Source: Mytilus edulis | Lineage: Eukaryota; Mollusca; Bivalvia; Mytilida; Mytilidae | DNA: 64,000 nt | Direction of reading: 5' to 3' | Assembly (NCBI RefSeq): GCF_963676685.1 | Contig: NC_092344.1 | Coordinates: 49,126,830 to 49,190,829 of the forward strand | Made by a program: the position numbers and the translations under genes | Shown: positions 30,701 through 35,559 of the stretch, one piece after another | Layout of the letters: the number at the start of each line of letters is the position of its first letter | How positions within the stretch are numbered: position 1 is the stretch's first letter | Notes under the pieces: generated by a model | Told to the model about the DNA's origin: nothing | Databases searched by the model: none | The model's input: the letters and a program-made list of their open reading frames with translations, nothing else

Positions 30701-33210
30701 TCGCCCCCCAGCTTTTGATTGTTTCTTTAGTTTTCTAGGTTGGGTTTTTACTGTTGTATGTCGTTTGGTGGTGTTTTTTTTTGGCACTGTGTTTTCAGTT
30801 TGTCATACACCATTGGTAACTTCCCCAACTCTTTTCTAGGTCCATTTGAAACTGTTCCTATTATTTGACCACACGCTAACTCAAACTATAATAGCTGTAA
30901 TGAACAATGGAAAAATGAACGAAGTCATTATGTCTAGACAGGGTCATTATCCTTTTACCAAGATACGAAATAATAAAAGTTCATACGAAGTGTGATAATC
31001 TATTAATAATGTCAATGCGATTAAAATATCATAATCTTGTGTAATCTAACATAAACAGTATTATATTTTAATTACTTCTTACTATAACTAAATTTAACAT
31101 TAAACGCATAATAGGAACATATTTTTTTCTTAAATATCAATGCATAATTCTTATTTAGGTGTTAGAAAGAGAACTGTAAGGAGTCCACCTGCAGCCCTAG
31201 CAGAATTAAGACCAAAAACAGGTTAGTGTAATTTAGAAAAAGGTAACAAAGTTTTGAGTAGAAAATATAGGAAAAATTTTCTGTTTCTTTAATAGAAATT
31301 TTTAACAAAAAAATAAATTTAGAAGCAACACATTTAATCACAAAAGTGCATTCAAATCCTAGCCAGTCATAAGATGTCCCCGAAAGAGGCATATTTACTA
31401 TAGATTACAACTGTTCAATACACATTTTTTATATACAAATACTGTTTTCAGCCCCCTTTCCTGTGAAGTCATGGACACAGCTTGTTCGGGACTCGTCATT
31501 TCACGAAGACAAATCGCACAGAAGAAATCCAGAAAGTAAGAGCATTGTATTTGATTAAAGTCTTAAGCAGTGCCTATAGTTCTCGTGTTTTTGTTTTAAT
31601 CTAATTATTTTCAACACTTAAATCATTATTGAAAAATATTTAACTTTTTGAATTGTGACAGCAATGCGGTTAATATGACCTATCTATTCTTAAATAAATG
31701 TAAACATGGATTACAGTTTTCGTATTTAAGAAAAGAAAGATGTCTTCAACAAATGAAATGCATTTTGTTTGCAATTTTTCTGTATCTAAAAATTCATTGA
31801 AATTATTAAACATTAAAAAAAAATTTAACTAAGAAATTTTGGTTAAAAATATATTATCATGCTTCTTTTATAGTGACAGTTTCACAACCAAAGAATGCAT
31901 GGGAAGAGTGTCCCCCAGACGAAGAAGAGGAGTACAGAATAATTTTGATAGGCAAAGCTGGATCTGGTAAAAGCTCTACAGGAAACTGTATTCTTAACGA
32001 AGAAATCTTTGGAAAAAGTAGTTCAAAATGTCGTTACGGAACAACAGACAGATTTGGAAAGAAGATCTCTGTTGTAGATACTTACAACGTATTTGACAAA
32101 TATTCAGACAAAAGTGTCATTTCTCACGAACTTGTTAAATTAGTAGGACTTACTTCGCCAGGATTTCATGTGTTAGTTTTGGTGTTGTCTATAGGAAATA
32201 TTGACAACAAGGAGCACCACGTGTTCCGAGAATTCGTCCGCCATTTTGGAAATGAAATCAAGTTTCGCACTATTATTCTTTTTACTAGACGAGATATACT
32301 GGACAGTGATGGTTCAACTATATACGGGTATGTCAGTGACGTTCCGAAAGGGATACAGGAAGTTATGGAACAATGTAAACGACGTTATTTGGCGTTTAAC
32401 AACAATGCAACTGGGCGGGAAAAGGATGTTCAAGTTCATCGATTAATAGATATGATCGATAATATTATGAAGCTAAATAATAGAAGACATTTTTCGTCGG
32501 AGGTTTACGGTGCTACAGAGATGATCATAAAACGACGAATAGACGATATTAAACGTAACTTAAAAGGTAAACTGAGGCGTGAACAGGAAATTATTGAGGC
32601 TCAGATAAAGATGTCTGAAACCCCTCGATCCGTTAGACCAACAAGTGGTTTCGGTGAAAGTGCAACACCAAGAAGCAAACCATCAAAATCAAAGAAATCA
32701 ACTAGAAGAAAAAATTCAAAAACTACAAGTATAGATAACGGGATAGAAGATCATTTTACAAAACTGCCAAATTTAACATCTCACAGTAAAGAAAATAAAC
32801 AGAGGGATAAGCATTTAAAACATAAAGTAAATCAAAATGATAGGCTCTCGAAAAGAAGAACATCGTCAAAATGTGATGTGTCTTTTGCAGATGAAGACGA
32901 GGACTTCGGTGATTGCGATATAGAAGCTTTAAAGAGAAGAATAAATGAAGATTTCGATATTCCAACTTTGCATTTACCAAACGAAGATTTCTTTGAAGGA
33001 AGTATAAACGAGGAGAACACATTTCGTGAGATGAATGGGAATAATCTTTCCGATAGTAAACTTTCAGAATTAAGGGAAAAGTATGAAGGAGAAATGAGTA
33101 AAAATCGACTACGGGAAAGAGTGCGAGAAGAGTGCGAACAAGAACAACCAGAACTATTTCAGATGATGTGGAAGCTCTCTAGGTACTTCGACCAAAGTGT
33201 TCAAATATGA
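3682..33210 (+). CDS. AIG1/GIMAP-type GTPase gene, 8-exon model
   Basis: My by-eye model joins 3682-3742, 17971-18045, 26476-26508, 27817-27918, 28340-28429, 31159-31221, 31452-31535 and 31874-33210. It totals 1,845 nt, or 614 codons plus stop. Every junction has AG acceptor and GT donor bases, every intron is phase 1, and no stop falls in frame, which random exon picks would not give. The product starts with a hydrophobic signal-peptide-like segment. About 150 residues of low-complexity Ser/Thr/Lys/Arg-rich sequence follow, then a GTP-binding AIG1 domain (P-loop near residue 196) and a basic, charged C-terminal tail. GIMAP/IAN proteins are membrane- or cytosol-associated GTPases linked to immunity and cell survival, and are expanded in bivalves. 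A secretory signal is unusual for them. Introns 1 and 2 (14.2 and 8.4 kb) are packed with mobile elements. The last exon is near certain. The first two exons are least secure and could belong to another transcript. Confidence 0.6.
4880..5000 (-). repeat. Mussel repeat family D (GAAACGCGCGTCTGGCG-type), degraded
   Basis: Reads 'GGTACGCCAGACACATGTTTCG', a decayed reverse copy of the sequence at 28,490-28,560 (GTAGACGAAACGCGCGTCTGG). Another copy enters the right edge of the window at about 63,965. Confidence 0.45.
5060..5425 (-). repeat. Mussel interspersed repeat (family A), minus orientation
   Basis: Carries the phrases for 'CATTCGTTTGATGTGTTTTG', 'TGTACCAAGTCAGGAATAT' and 'CCAGGTTCAATCCACCATTTT' on the minus strand. 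Further copies lie at 7,800-8,125, 41,980-42,125, 44,285-44,660 and 60,078-60,235. It is a high-copy mussel sequence, and the 67-codon ORF across it is not a gene. Confidence 0.6.
5715..6780 (+). pseudogene. Penelope-like element reverse transcriptase, frameshifted remnant
   Basis: Two open segments (5,750-5,935 and 6,055-6,696) plus a bridging third frame make a degraded reverse transcriptase. The first holds the motif-A-like KTFDFSTLYTSIP. The second holds NVGIPIGTNCAPLLADLF (motif B region), the catalytic FRYIDDVLSLNN (motif C, YxDD type), ASYLDLHL and LYDKRDDF. The tail VYISQWIRYSRAC...FYGRHH is typical of the mussel Penelope-like family. Frame breaks lie in the A-run near 5,925-5,932 and near 6,057, so it cannot encode a working enzyme. 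The 5' part of the RT and any GIY-YIG endonuclease are missing. The catalytic Asp pair is intact, suggesting a fairly recent death. It sits in intron 1 of the GIMAP-like gene, sense to it. Family assignment is from motif memory. Confidence 0.8.
7515..7680 (-). repeat. Mussel interspersed repeat (family B) fragment
   Basis: Short reverse copy with 'ATCCGGGTTACAAACCAAAACC' and 'ACAACAGGAACACC', matching parts of 1,962-2,310 and 59,530-59,825. Confidence 0.5.
7800..8125 (+). repeat. Mussel interspersed repeat (family A), plus orientation
   Basis: Contains 'CAGGTTCAATCCACCATTTT', 'TACCAAGTCAGGAATATGAC' and 'GCCATGTGATTATGGACTTT'. It is the forward counterpart of 5,060-5,425 and 60,078-60,235. 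Confidence 0.6.
8126..8300 (-). repeat. Mussel interspersed repeat (family B) fragment
   Basis: The core 'GTGTGTTGAACCTGCTTTAA' and 'CAAACCTCCCGCTTTATG' matches 2,195-2,290 and 59,750-59,815. The 75-codon ORF starting here is incidental. Confidence 0.45.
8751..8945 (-). pseudogene. Penelope-like RT C-terminal fragment
   Basis: The minus strand encodes about 65 residues with the pattern VFISQLVCAYSHYTD...LLKHSYEEDRLRMTL and LYGHHQ. This matches the post-catalytic tail of mussel Penelope-like reverse transcriptases (compare VYISQWIRYSRAC and FYGRHH at 6,475-6,650). The frame is fused upstream (8,946-9,047) to an unrelated mussel repeat, so the longer ORF is a chimera. No catalytic motif remains. 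Confidence 0.55.
8946..9065 (-). repeat. Mussel repeat family E ('three-prime GAGACAACAACCCGA' type)
   Basis: Reads 'CTTCTGCTGTTGTTTTTTCT' and 'GGGTTGTTGTCTCTTTGACA' on the plus strand. Relatives lie at 26,040-26,160, 30,350-30,435 and 43,315-43,560. It is a very common mussel sequence, possibly SINE-like. Confidence 0.55.
9220..9640 (+). repeat. 21-bp-period tandem array, left arm (about 20 units)
   Basis: The degenerate core TTATGTTCAGTA starts at 9220, 9241, 9262, 9283, 9304, 9325, 9346, 9367, 9388, 9409, 9430, 9451, 9472, then 9496 (one 24-bp step), 9517, 9538, 9559, 9580 and 9601. About 12 bases are conserved and 9 vary between units. Because 21 is a multiple of 3, both strands read as heptad repeats: I-M-F-S-S-x-x on plus, and T-E-H-N-x-x-x on minus with only two stops. 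Confidence 0.85.
9773..9917 (+). pseudogene. SAM-domain ORF, left-arm copy (internally deleted)
   Basis: ATG at 9,773 opens MSSAIQLALAELNLQIF, then hits a stop. After a roughly 38-bp deletion relative to the right arm, another frame continues HLTDQDLIRLGVETIGDRIR and ends at TGA 9,915. The pattern L-T-x-x-D-L-x-x-L-G-V-x-T-x-G-D-R-x-R-L is the second half of a sterile alpha motif (SAM), a protein-protein or RNA-binding helical domain. It lies directly after the 21-bp array. This copy keeps the better N-terminal half, and the right-arm copy keeps the middle. Confidence 0.6.
9918..10565. repeat. Inner part of the left inverted-repeat arm
   Basis: No gene is visible. It pairs with 13,340-13,825 and, for the innermost about 120 bp, with 12,405-12,520. 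It includes 'GAGGGAGGAAAGATACCAGAG', a scrap of mussel family C also present in the other arm at about 13,710-13,750. Confidence 0.6.
10570..12400. other. Unpaired centre of the inverted-repeat structure
   Basis: This stretch has no partner in either arm. Frames at 11,143-11,346 and 11,697-11,993 lack good ATG contexts, splice signals or any motif I know. The second lies in slightly less AT-rich DNA and ends RFRGQSRSRLLYLKMYIRS. I would not call either a gene. Confidence 0.4.
13826..14010 (-). pseudogene. SAM-domain ORF, right-arm copy (frameshift and stop)
   Basis: On the minus strand the start at 14,010 is followed by a 2-nt insertion relative to the left copy, and an in-frame TAA falls after LNLQIF. 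Downstream it reads KFKDERIEDDTFQHLTDQDL then the same IRLGVETIGDRIRLREAMRK end. Together this is the length (about 60 residues) and pattern of one complete SAM domain with nothing else. Both copies are dead, by different lesions, so the ORF was probably intact when the arms formed. Confidence 0.6.
14134..14778 (+). mobile_element. Composite element copy 1: TIR-bounded body plus long hairpin
   Basis: The body (14,134-14,629) begins TATACTGCACTC and ends GATTGCAGTATA, imperfect terminal inverted repeats. It is followed immediately by a hairpin (14,631-14,778) with about 65-bp near-perfect arms starting CAATAATAGTGCATTGACTT and a GC-richer loop (GCTCGGCACAGCCTCG). It interrupts the 21-bp array of the right arm; the intact left arm shows the empty site. 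It is about 90% similar to copy 2 at 14,924, judged by eye. It has no coding capacity. Confidence 0.75.
14779..14923 (-). repeat. 21-bp-period array, right arm, inner segment
   Basis: This is the reverse complement of the left array from about 9,475 to 9,655, including GTTTGGTTCAAAAAATATTA and the TGATCAGTGGTCAAA unit. It is bounded on both sides by the two composite insertions. Confidence 0.75.
14924..15557 (+). mobile_element. Composite element copy 2: TIR-bounded body plus long hairpin
   Basis: Same structure as copy 1: body 14,924-15,407 (TATACTGCACTC...GATTGCAGTATA), then hairpin 15,408-15,557. The empty site in the left arm reads CGGTTTCTGTAG. The filled site reads CGGTTT-element-TTTCTGTAG, suggesting a 3-bp TTT target duplication and a unit that includes both body and hairpin. 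Both copies sit in the same orientation 146 bp apart. Confidence 0.75.
15558..15866 (-). repeat. 21-bp-period array, right arm, outer segment
   Basis: Reverse complement of 9,164-9,472 with nearly the same units in the same order. The minus-strand frame 15,665-15,898 gives the same IMFSSIT / IMLSSNI heptads seen in the left arm. The end at about 15,866 marks the outer limit of the inverted repeat. Confidence 0.8.
16130..16442 (+). repeat. Mussel interspersed repeat (family B), plus orientation
   Basis: Contains 'TTCGTTTCTGTGTGTATTAC', 'TTGGTTTTAGTTTGTTACCC' and 'GCGGTATACTACTGTTGCC', shared with 35,930-36,075 and 41,000-41,030. An internal TA microsatellite lies near 16,256. The ORF is incidental. 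Confidence 0.6.
16443..17554. other. Non-coding intron 1 sequence
   Basis: No RNA gene or credible exon is visible. A 70-codon plus frame at 16,969 contains 'ATCCGGAAAAGCGCTTCGGA', a phrase I associate with mussel repeats, so it is not called as a gene. Confidence 0.4.
17555..17845 (+). repeat. Bivalve interspersed repeat with GTCC/GTTC microsatellite
   Basis: Begins 'CCCATTTTATGGGCATTATG', passes a short CCGTTCGTTCGTC microsatellite and continues 'GATGAAGTTGAAGTCCAGTC' and 'CACGGTCCACTGAACATAGA'. I recognise this as a common mussel repeat. It ends about 125 bp before exon 2. Confidence 0.55.
17971..18045 (+). CDS. Exon 2 of the GIMAP-like gene
   Basis: Preceded by a T/G-rich tract and TTTCAG, and ends TCAG|GTAAGT, a near-consensus donor. 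It is 75 nt, phase 1 at both ends. With the carried base it reads DAGYLNHLTLASDGDDCDTA..., an acidic linker. Confidence 0.6.
18046..19120. other. Non-coding start of intron 2
   Basis: AT-rich with no convincing exon, RNA or repeat. The minus frame 18,304-18,660 is long for chance but has no motif, no good start context and random composition. Confidence 0.4.
19128..19250 (+). repeat. Short bivalve repeat (ATGATTGTCAA...CGGCCTTCAACAATG)
   Basis: The phrase 'CGATATGATTGTCAAAAAGA' followed by 'GCAACAGTACGGCCTTCAAC' is a common mussel sequence. Decayed relatives lie at about 23,905-24,075 and 27,145-27,290. Confidence 0.5.
19634..19754. repeat. 121-bp hairpin (about 43-bp arms)
   Basis: TAGCCAGGAGTCGATTTCAC at 19,634 pairs with its complement ending at 19,754. 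The arms continue through CAAAAAAACTT-ACGACTAAGA with few mismatches, leaving about 30 bp of loop. It would form a strong stem in the intron 2 transcript. Confidence 0.8.
19818..20200 (+). repeat. 193-bp tandem duplication
   Basis: GCTAGCATGCTACAGATTCG at 19,821 recurs at 20,014. The copies stay collinear through 'ATATAAGTGAATATTCC/ACAGGTGAATATACA', 'GAATATAACTCGAG/GAATATAGTCGAG' and 'TTATCAGATAAGT/TTATTAGATAAGT'. They have diverged by substitutions and a few indels. No coding signal is seen. Confidence 0.75.
20450..20535 (+). pseudogene. Highly decayed Penelope-like RT scrap
   Basis: 'TTCAAGAGTTTGCATTTTCT' and 'GATGGTTGCTGCCTGCAAGA' line up with the RYSRACISYHDF...RGLLLTRK region of the element at 5,715-6,780. 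No open frame survives. Confidence 0.4.
20544..20944. mobile_element. 401-bp near-perfect palindrome (foldback MITE-like)
   Basis: TAGCTGTGGCCATTGATTGA at 20,544 is mirrored by its complement ending at 20,944, and the arms pair along almost their full 200 bp. The centre is near 20,742 (TATATTATTGATATA). The outer flanks (20,518-20,543 and 20,945-20,960) still show a weak match (ATTAGAATC / GATTCTATT). No ORF is present. The structure suggests a non-autonomous DNA transposon. It abuts the Penelope scrap. Confidence 0.75.
21380..22354. mobile_element. 975-bp element with palindrome-array ends and TATC target duplication
   Basis: Starts TGTTCCGGACCATATGAGTA and ends with the exact complement, and is flanked by TATC at 21,376-21,379 and 22,355-22,358. 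The roughly 105-bp left and 175-bp right ends are built from ACCATACGCGTATGGT (a perfect 16-bp palindrome centred on ACGCGT) and ACTCATATGGT modules joined by CGG, CATG or AAT. The interior (21,480-22,180) is plain AT-rich DNA without coding potential. The 72-codon ORF at 22,182 only reads the array. Confidence 0.85.
22520..22760 (+). pseudogene. Penelope-like RT C-terminal remnant
   Basis: Encodes a segment ending VVYISQLIRYSRACISYHDF and stops soon after. This is the same family as 5,715-6,780 but without the catalytic region. The upstream part is scrambled. It lies 165 bp from the palindrome-array element and about 270 bp from the tRNA gene. Confidence 0.65.
22976..22984 (-). terminator. 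Possible Pol III T-run terminator
   Basis: Five T on the minus strand lie about 49 nt past the tRNA 3' end, and only TTT follows the gene directly. It is a plausible terminator, but a long trailer would result. Confidence 0.3.
23033..23119 (-). tRNA. tRNA-Sec (anticodon TCA)
   Basis: This 87-nt gene has the distinctive selenocysteine tRNA form. The D-arm region is CCTCAGTGGTCTGGGGTG, the anticodon arm is CAGGCTTCAAACCTG with TCA, the variable arm is long, and box B is GGTTCAATTCC. The start is GCCTGAATG and the end CTTTCGGGCG gives a 9-bp acceptor. Compared with the vertebrate gene as I know it, changes are paired: the variable-arm stem is CTGAT/GTCAG instead of CTGTC/GACAG, and acceptor A6 pairs with U. 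That indicates a working gene rather than a decayed copy. The product carries Sec to recoded UGA codons. It lies antisense in intron 2 of the GIMAP-like gene. Confidence 0.93.
23142..23185 (-). promoter_or_regulatory. External Pol III promoter of tRNA-Sec: TATA box and possible PSE
   Basis: On the minus strand TATATAAAG begins 30 bp before the first tRNA base, the known TATA position for tRNA-Sec genes, which use a type 3 (U6-like) Pol III promoter. Around -47 to -66 (23,166-23,185) lies ATACCTTTCCCCTAGAAATG, in the place of a proximal sequence element. Its match to a mussel PSE cannot be judged here. The TATA is the firmer call. Confidence 0.6.
23200..26030. other. Intron 2 non-coding stretch with simple repeats
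   Basis: Contains a decayed mussel repeat at 23,905-24,075, TA microsatellites near 24,922 and 25,005, and a C-rich tract at 25,690-25,720. No exon with the phase-1 pattern was found. A minus-strand ACATGGCGGCTG near 24,705-24,719 resembles a YY1 site, without other promoter signs. Confidence 0.4.
26040..26280 (-). repeat. tRNA-headed SINE fragment plus family E repeat
   Basis: Read on the minus strand from about 26,277, CATGGGTTCGATCCCC is a good box B. It is followed by 'TGACATAAAAATTGGTATC'. From about 26,160 down it joins the family E sequence 'GAATGGAAATGGGGAATATG'. A related head lies at 59,835-60,076. The A box is weak. Confidence 0.5.
26476..26508 (+). CDS. Exon 3 of the GIMAP-like gene (33-nt microexon)
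   Basis: TTTGTAG|ATCAAATGG... ends AGCA|GTAAGTAC, a strong donor. It encodes DQMDRPKTQMS and is phase 1 at both ends. It is small but agrees in phase with both neighbours. Confidence 0.55.
27145..27290 (+). repeat. Decayed mussel repeat in intron 3
   Basis: 'GACACCGTACTGTCTTCAAC' resembles 'CAACAGTACGGCCTTCAAC' at about 19,205. It is much eroded. Confidence 0.35.
27817..27918 (+). CDS. Exon 4 of the GIMAP-like gene
   Basis: Acceptor TTTCAAAG, donor ACTG|GTATGT. It is 102 nt and phase 1-1. It reads SRTSRASSSRTPRSSIDGLS then TLIVGDSILNRPKT, a basic Ser/Arg-rich stretch likely to be disordered and a possible phosphorylation region. Confidence 0.65.
28340..28429 (+). CDS. Exon 5 of the GIMAP-like gene
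   Basis: Acceptor AATTGCAG, donor CACAA|GTAAGA. It is 90 nt and phase 1-1. It reads ALTNFSYLTKKPKPVATEEL then VELPVCRPTT. No domain is recognised. Confidence 0.65.
28490..28562 (+). repeat. Mussel repeat family D (GACGAAACGCGCGTCTGGCG)
   Basis: 'GATGAGTTTTGTAGACGAAA' then 'CGCGCGTCTGGCGTACTAAA' and 'ATCCTGGTACCTTTGATAAC'. This is a very common Mytilus sequence, also at 4,880-5,000 and the right edge of the window. Confidence 0.65.
29161..29336. mobile_element. 176-bp MITE with 19-bp perfect TIRs
   Basis: AATACACCTTATCGCTATT at 29,161-29,179 is repeated inverted at 29,318-29,336. The interior is non-coding. Target duplication is unclear (ATT or TA). It lies in intron 5 of the GIMAP-like gene, and the 62-codon ORF overlapping it is incidental. 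Confidence 0.8.
30350..30435 (-). repeat. Mussel repeat family E fragment
   Basis: 'CGACCTTCTGCTGTTGTCTT' and 'GTTGTTGTCTCTTTGACACA' match 8,946-9,065. Confidence 0.55.
30640..30830 (+). repeat. Mussel interspersed repeat (family C), plus orientation
   Basis: 'CACATGTGGAGTAGGATCTG' followed by 'TAGTTTTCTAGGTTGGGTTT' and 'TGTATGTCGTTTGGTGGTG'. The order matches the reverse of 58,965-59,175. Confidence 0.55.
31159..31221 (+). CDS. Exon 6 of the GIMAP-like gene
   Basis: Acceptor TTATTTAG, donor ACAG|GTTAGT. It is 63 nt and phase 1-1. It reads SVRKRTVRSPPAALAELRPK T, a basic Pro-rich linker. Confidence 0.65.
31452..31535 (+). CDS. Exon 7 of the GIMAP-like gene
   Basis: Acceptor TGTTTTCAG, donor GAAA|GTAAGA. 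It is 84 nt and phase 1-1. It reads APFPVKSWTQLVRDSSFHED then KSHRRNPE. The last base joins TG of exon 8 to make Met170. Confidence 0.7.
31874..33210 (+). CDS. Exon 8: AIG1/GIMAP GTPase domain and C-terminal tail
   Basis: A single open frame of 445 codons follows a TTTTATAG acceptor. G1/P-loop is GKAGSGKSS (exon residues 27-35). The switch/G3 region reads VVDTYNVFD where most AIG1 proteins have D-T-P-G-L/F-F-D, so the Pro-Gly is lost. The AIG1 conserved box is TSPGFHVLVLVLSIG (about 95-109), but the usual G-R-F-T that follows is replaced by NIDNKE. G4 is FTRRDIL (TRxD). The domain ends near residue 200. Beyond it are a helical basic segment, a Lys/Ser-rich stretch (about 235-280) and an acidic then charged helical C-terminus with no membrane anchor. 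Nucleotide binding looks likely; hydrolysis is uncertain given the altered G3. Possible ATTAAA polyadenylation signals follow at about 33,248 and 33,260. Confidence 0.9.
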
Positions 33211-33409
33211 AACTGGATTCCCTTTAAAATTTAGATGCATTTCAAAAATTAAAGATCAAATTAAAAATTCCTTTTTACTTTAATTTTGTTGAACACTTGA
33301 AGGTAAAACTTTCCTAGATGTGAAGTTTTTATCATGGTATTCGATACATTTTTGTGTTTTGCATGTTTGAGATATAAAAAAAAACCATCATGCATGACAG
33401 TTTCATTTA

Positions 33410-34412
33410 AGAAATAATTCATGGAAGCCATAGATTAGTTGGAAATTTACACATGGCCTGAGCCGTGATATTCGAATTTTATCTTGAGCGTTAGCGAAGG
33501 ATAAAATTAACAAATATCACGGCCCAGGCCATGTGTAAATTTCCAACAAATCTATGGCTTCCATGAATTATTCTGATTCTAATAGGACAAATAAGTTCAT
33601 TCAAATACTGAAGCGTGGGTGGATATGCCGTGTGTGTAGCTGTTCTTTTTTTACTTCTTTTTAGATAAAGCTCAAATATTCTCATTAATCTTTATCTTGC
33701 ATTGATTATTATTGTTAATAACCGCTAGAAAAAATATGTTTAATTCTCAAACCCAATATTTCCGATTTTTAATTTACATGTTTTCTCGTTCACTACCGTC
33801 AAAACCAACATTGACATTTCGTAACGAAGGAGCTGCCATGTTGACTCGCTGAAATCAAATGCAATAGAATAGAAATCAAAACAAAACCTACCTCAGAATT
33901 CCATTTTAATACAATATTATACGAACTTCGATGGTTACAAAAAAGTTTATATTTTTGTGACATTGACTAAATATTGCTTTTATACTGCAACTTAAATTAG
34001 TATATTGATAGCTTTTAAATTCGTAACATAAATATCAAGCTTATTTTCATACCTTAATGAACCCCTGATTGTAGAGAAAGTGTTCCATGATGAAATTGAC
34101 ATTACACAAAATATAGCTGTGTTACTATATCTAGGAAATAAAAAAAACTAGTTAACAATATATTCATTCTTTTTATTATGCATCCGAATAAGAATAAAAG
34201 TTCTTTTGTCTTTTGTTTTATCACAATTTCTTATACAATAAAATTGGCAAAGCGTTTGCAAAGTAGGTTCAAATACATGTGGATTTACGTGGGAGGTATA
34301 TTGTAACATCCATTATTATGTATATTTCTGAGTCTGCGCTAAGTGTAGATATATCGAGATTTTTCACACAGTGTTGTTTACAAAACGAAAGAAGCACGTC
34401 ATATTAGAATTA
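33410..34412 (-). mobile_element. Composite element: long hairpin plus TIR-bounded body
   Basis: The hairpin 33,410-33,574 has about 70-bp arms (outer AGAAATAATTCATGGAAGCC). Its tip on the minus strand reads TCCTTCGCTAACGCTCAAGA. It adjoins a body that starts GATTCTAATAGGAC (33,575) and ends GTCATATTAGAAT (34,398-34,410), an imperfect inverted repeat. Reading minus, the order is body then hairpin, as in the other composite elements. No ORF is present. It starts 200 bp past the GIMAP-like stop codon, so the hairpin could fall in a long 3' UTR. Confidence 0.65.
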
Positions 34413-34709
34413 ATTATCAAATATCAAAGAGAACTGATATACGGTAATTGATTTTCGGATGTCATATATTCTTCCTTTGTGATTGATTTGGTTTTCCAAC
34501 GATTTTGATTCGACCGCAAGTTTTGTGCACTAACTTATATAAGCCTGGTGTCCTAAATGAGAAAATTACATATCTGTTCTTCTCTTTGTGAACTTTGAAA
34601 TAGATGATGAAAATCTTAATTTTTTATATTGGATACCCAAACTTTAACAACACAAATATCCAATATCAAATAAACTCTCTAAAAAAAACCCATCGTCAAA
34701 TATGATAAT

Positions 34710-35300
34710 ATATTACGGATTACAAATGTGTCGAGGTTTGTGATTGGATAACAACACATAGATGTCAGTATATATTCAGGAAACTGCCGGGGTATATACG
34801 ACGTTTTTATCCCCAATTGGAACCTCAAAAACGTCATCATAACACCGGTTACTATGTGACGTAGTCAAAAGCTATCAGACTGTCAGAGGCTCACAGAGGG
34901 AAAATAATGACGTGCTTCAGTCAATAATACATTTTTGATACAAAATCACGCATTTTACACTTTTAATACTTAAATTTAATGTTAAAAGTGTTATTATAAA
35001 TTATTACATACACGATAAAATTATGTTCACAGCAAATTAGAAAATCCTTCACGTATGCCGAACATATCAGGTTGGGTTTTTCAATATATATGTGTTGTCA
35101 ACAAATACCTGCACTGGAAAATAACATTAAGTCAGGGGTAATCCGTAATATATGTGTAATTCAGGTCTCAGAAAGGGTATATACTGTGACATTCCCGGCT
35201 TAGGGCTTATATCCCCTTCGCCTTCGGCTCAGGGGATATAAACTCTAAGCCGGGAATGTCACAGTATATACCCTGTCTGAGACCTGAATAACATATAATA
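34710..35300 (+). mobile_element. Composite element: TIR-bounded body plus long hairpin
   Basis: Body 34,710-35,151 starts ATATTACGGATTA and ends TAATCCGTAATAT (13-bp perfect TIRs). It is followed at once by hairpin 35,150-35,300 with about 65-bp arms (AATTCAGGTCTCAGA...; ACTGTGACATTCCCGGCTTA) and tip CCCCTTCGCCTTCGGCTCA. Arm mismatches are few. It has no coding capacity. Confidence 0.75.
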
Positions 35301-35559
35301 TATCCACACTGATCAGTGTCCACAAATTTTATAAATAACATTATATACAGTGGTCATCAAGATGTCAAACGAAACATTGATCTTTGTTAAGTTCATACAA
35401 AAATCTTTCCACAGTAACGGATGGTATTCATATATATTGTCATCAGATATATTCACCTAGCTGTGACGTTACTTTTCGAGGCGTTGATCCATTCGTGCCA
35501 CAGACACACAGCTCGTAAGTCTAGTATGAAGCGGTTTTTAAGAACTGTCCTGAACTATT

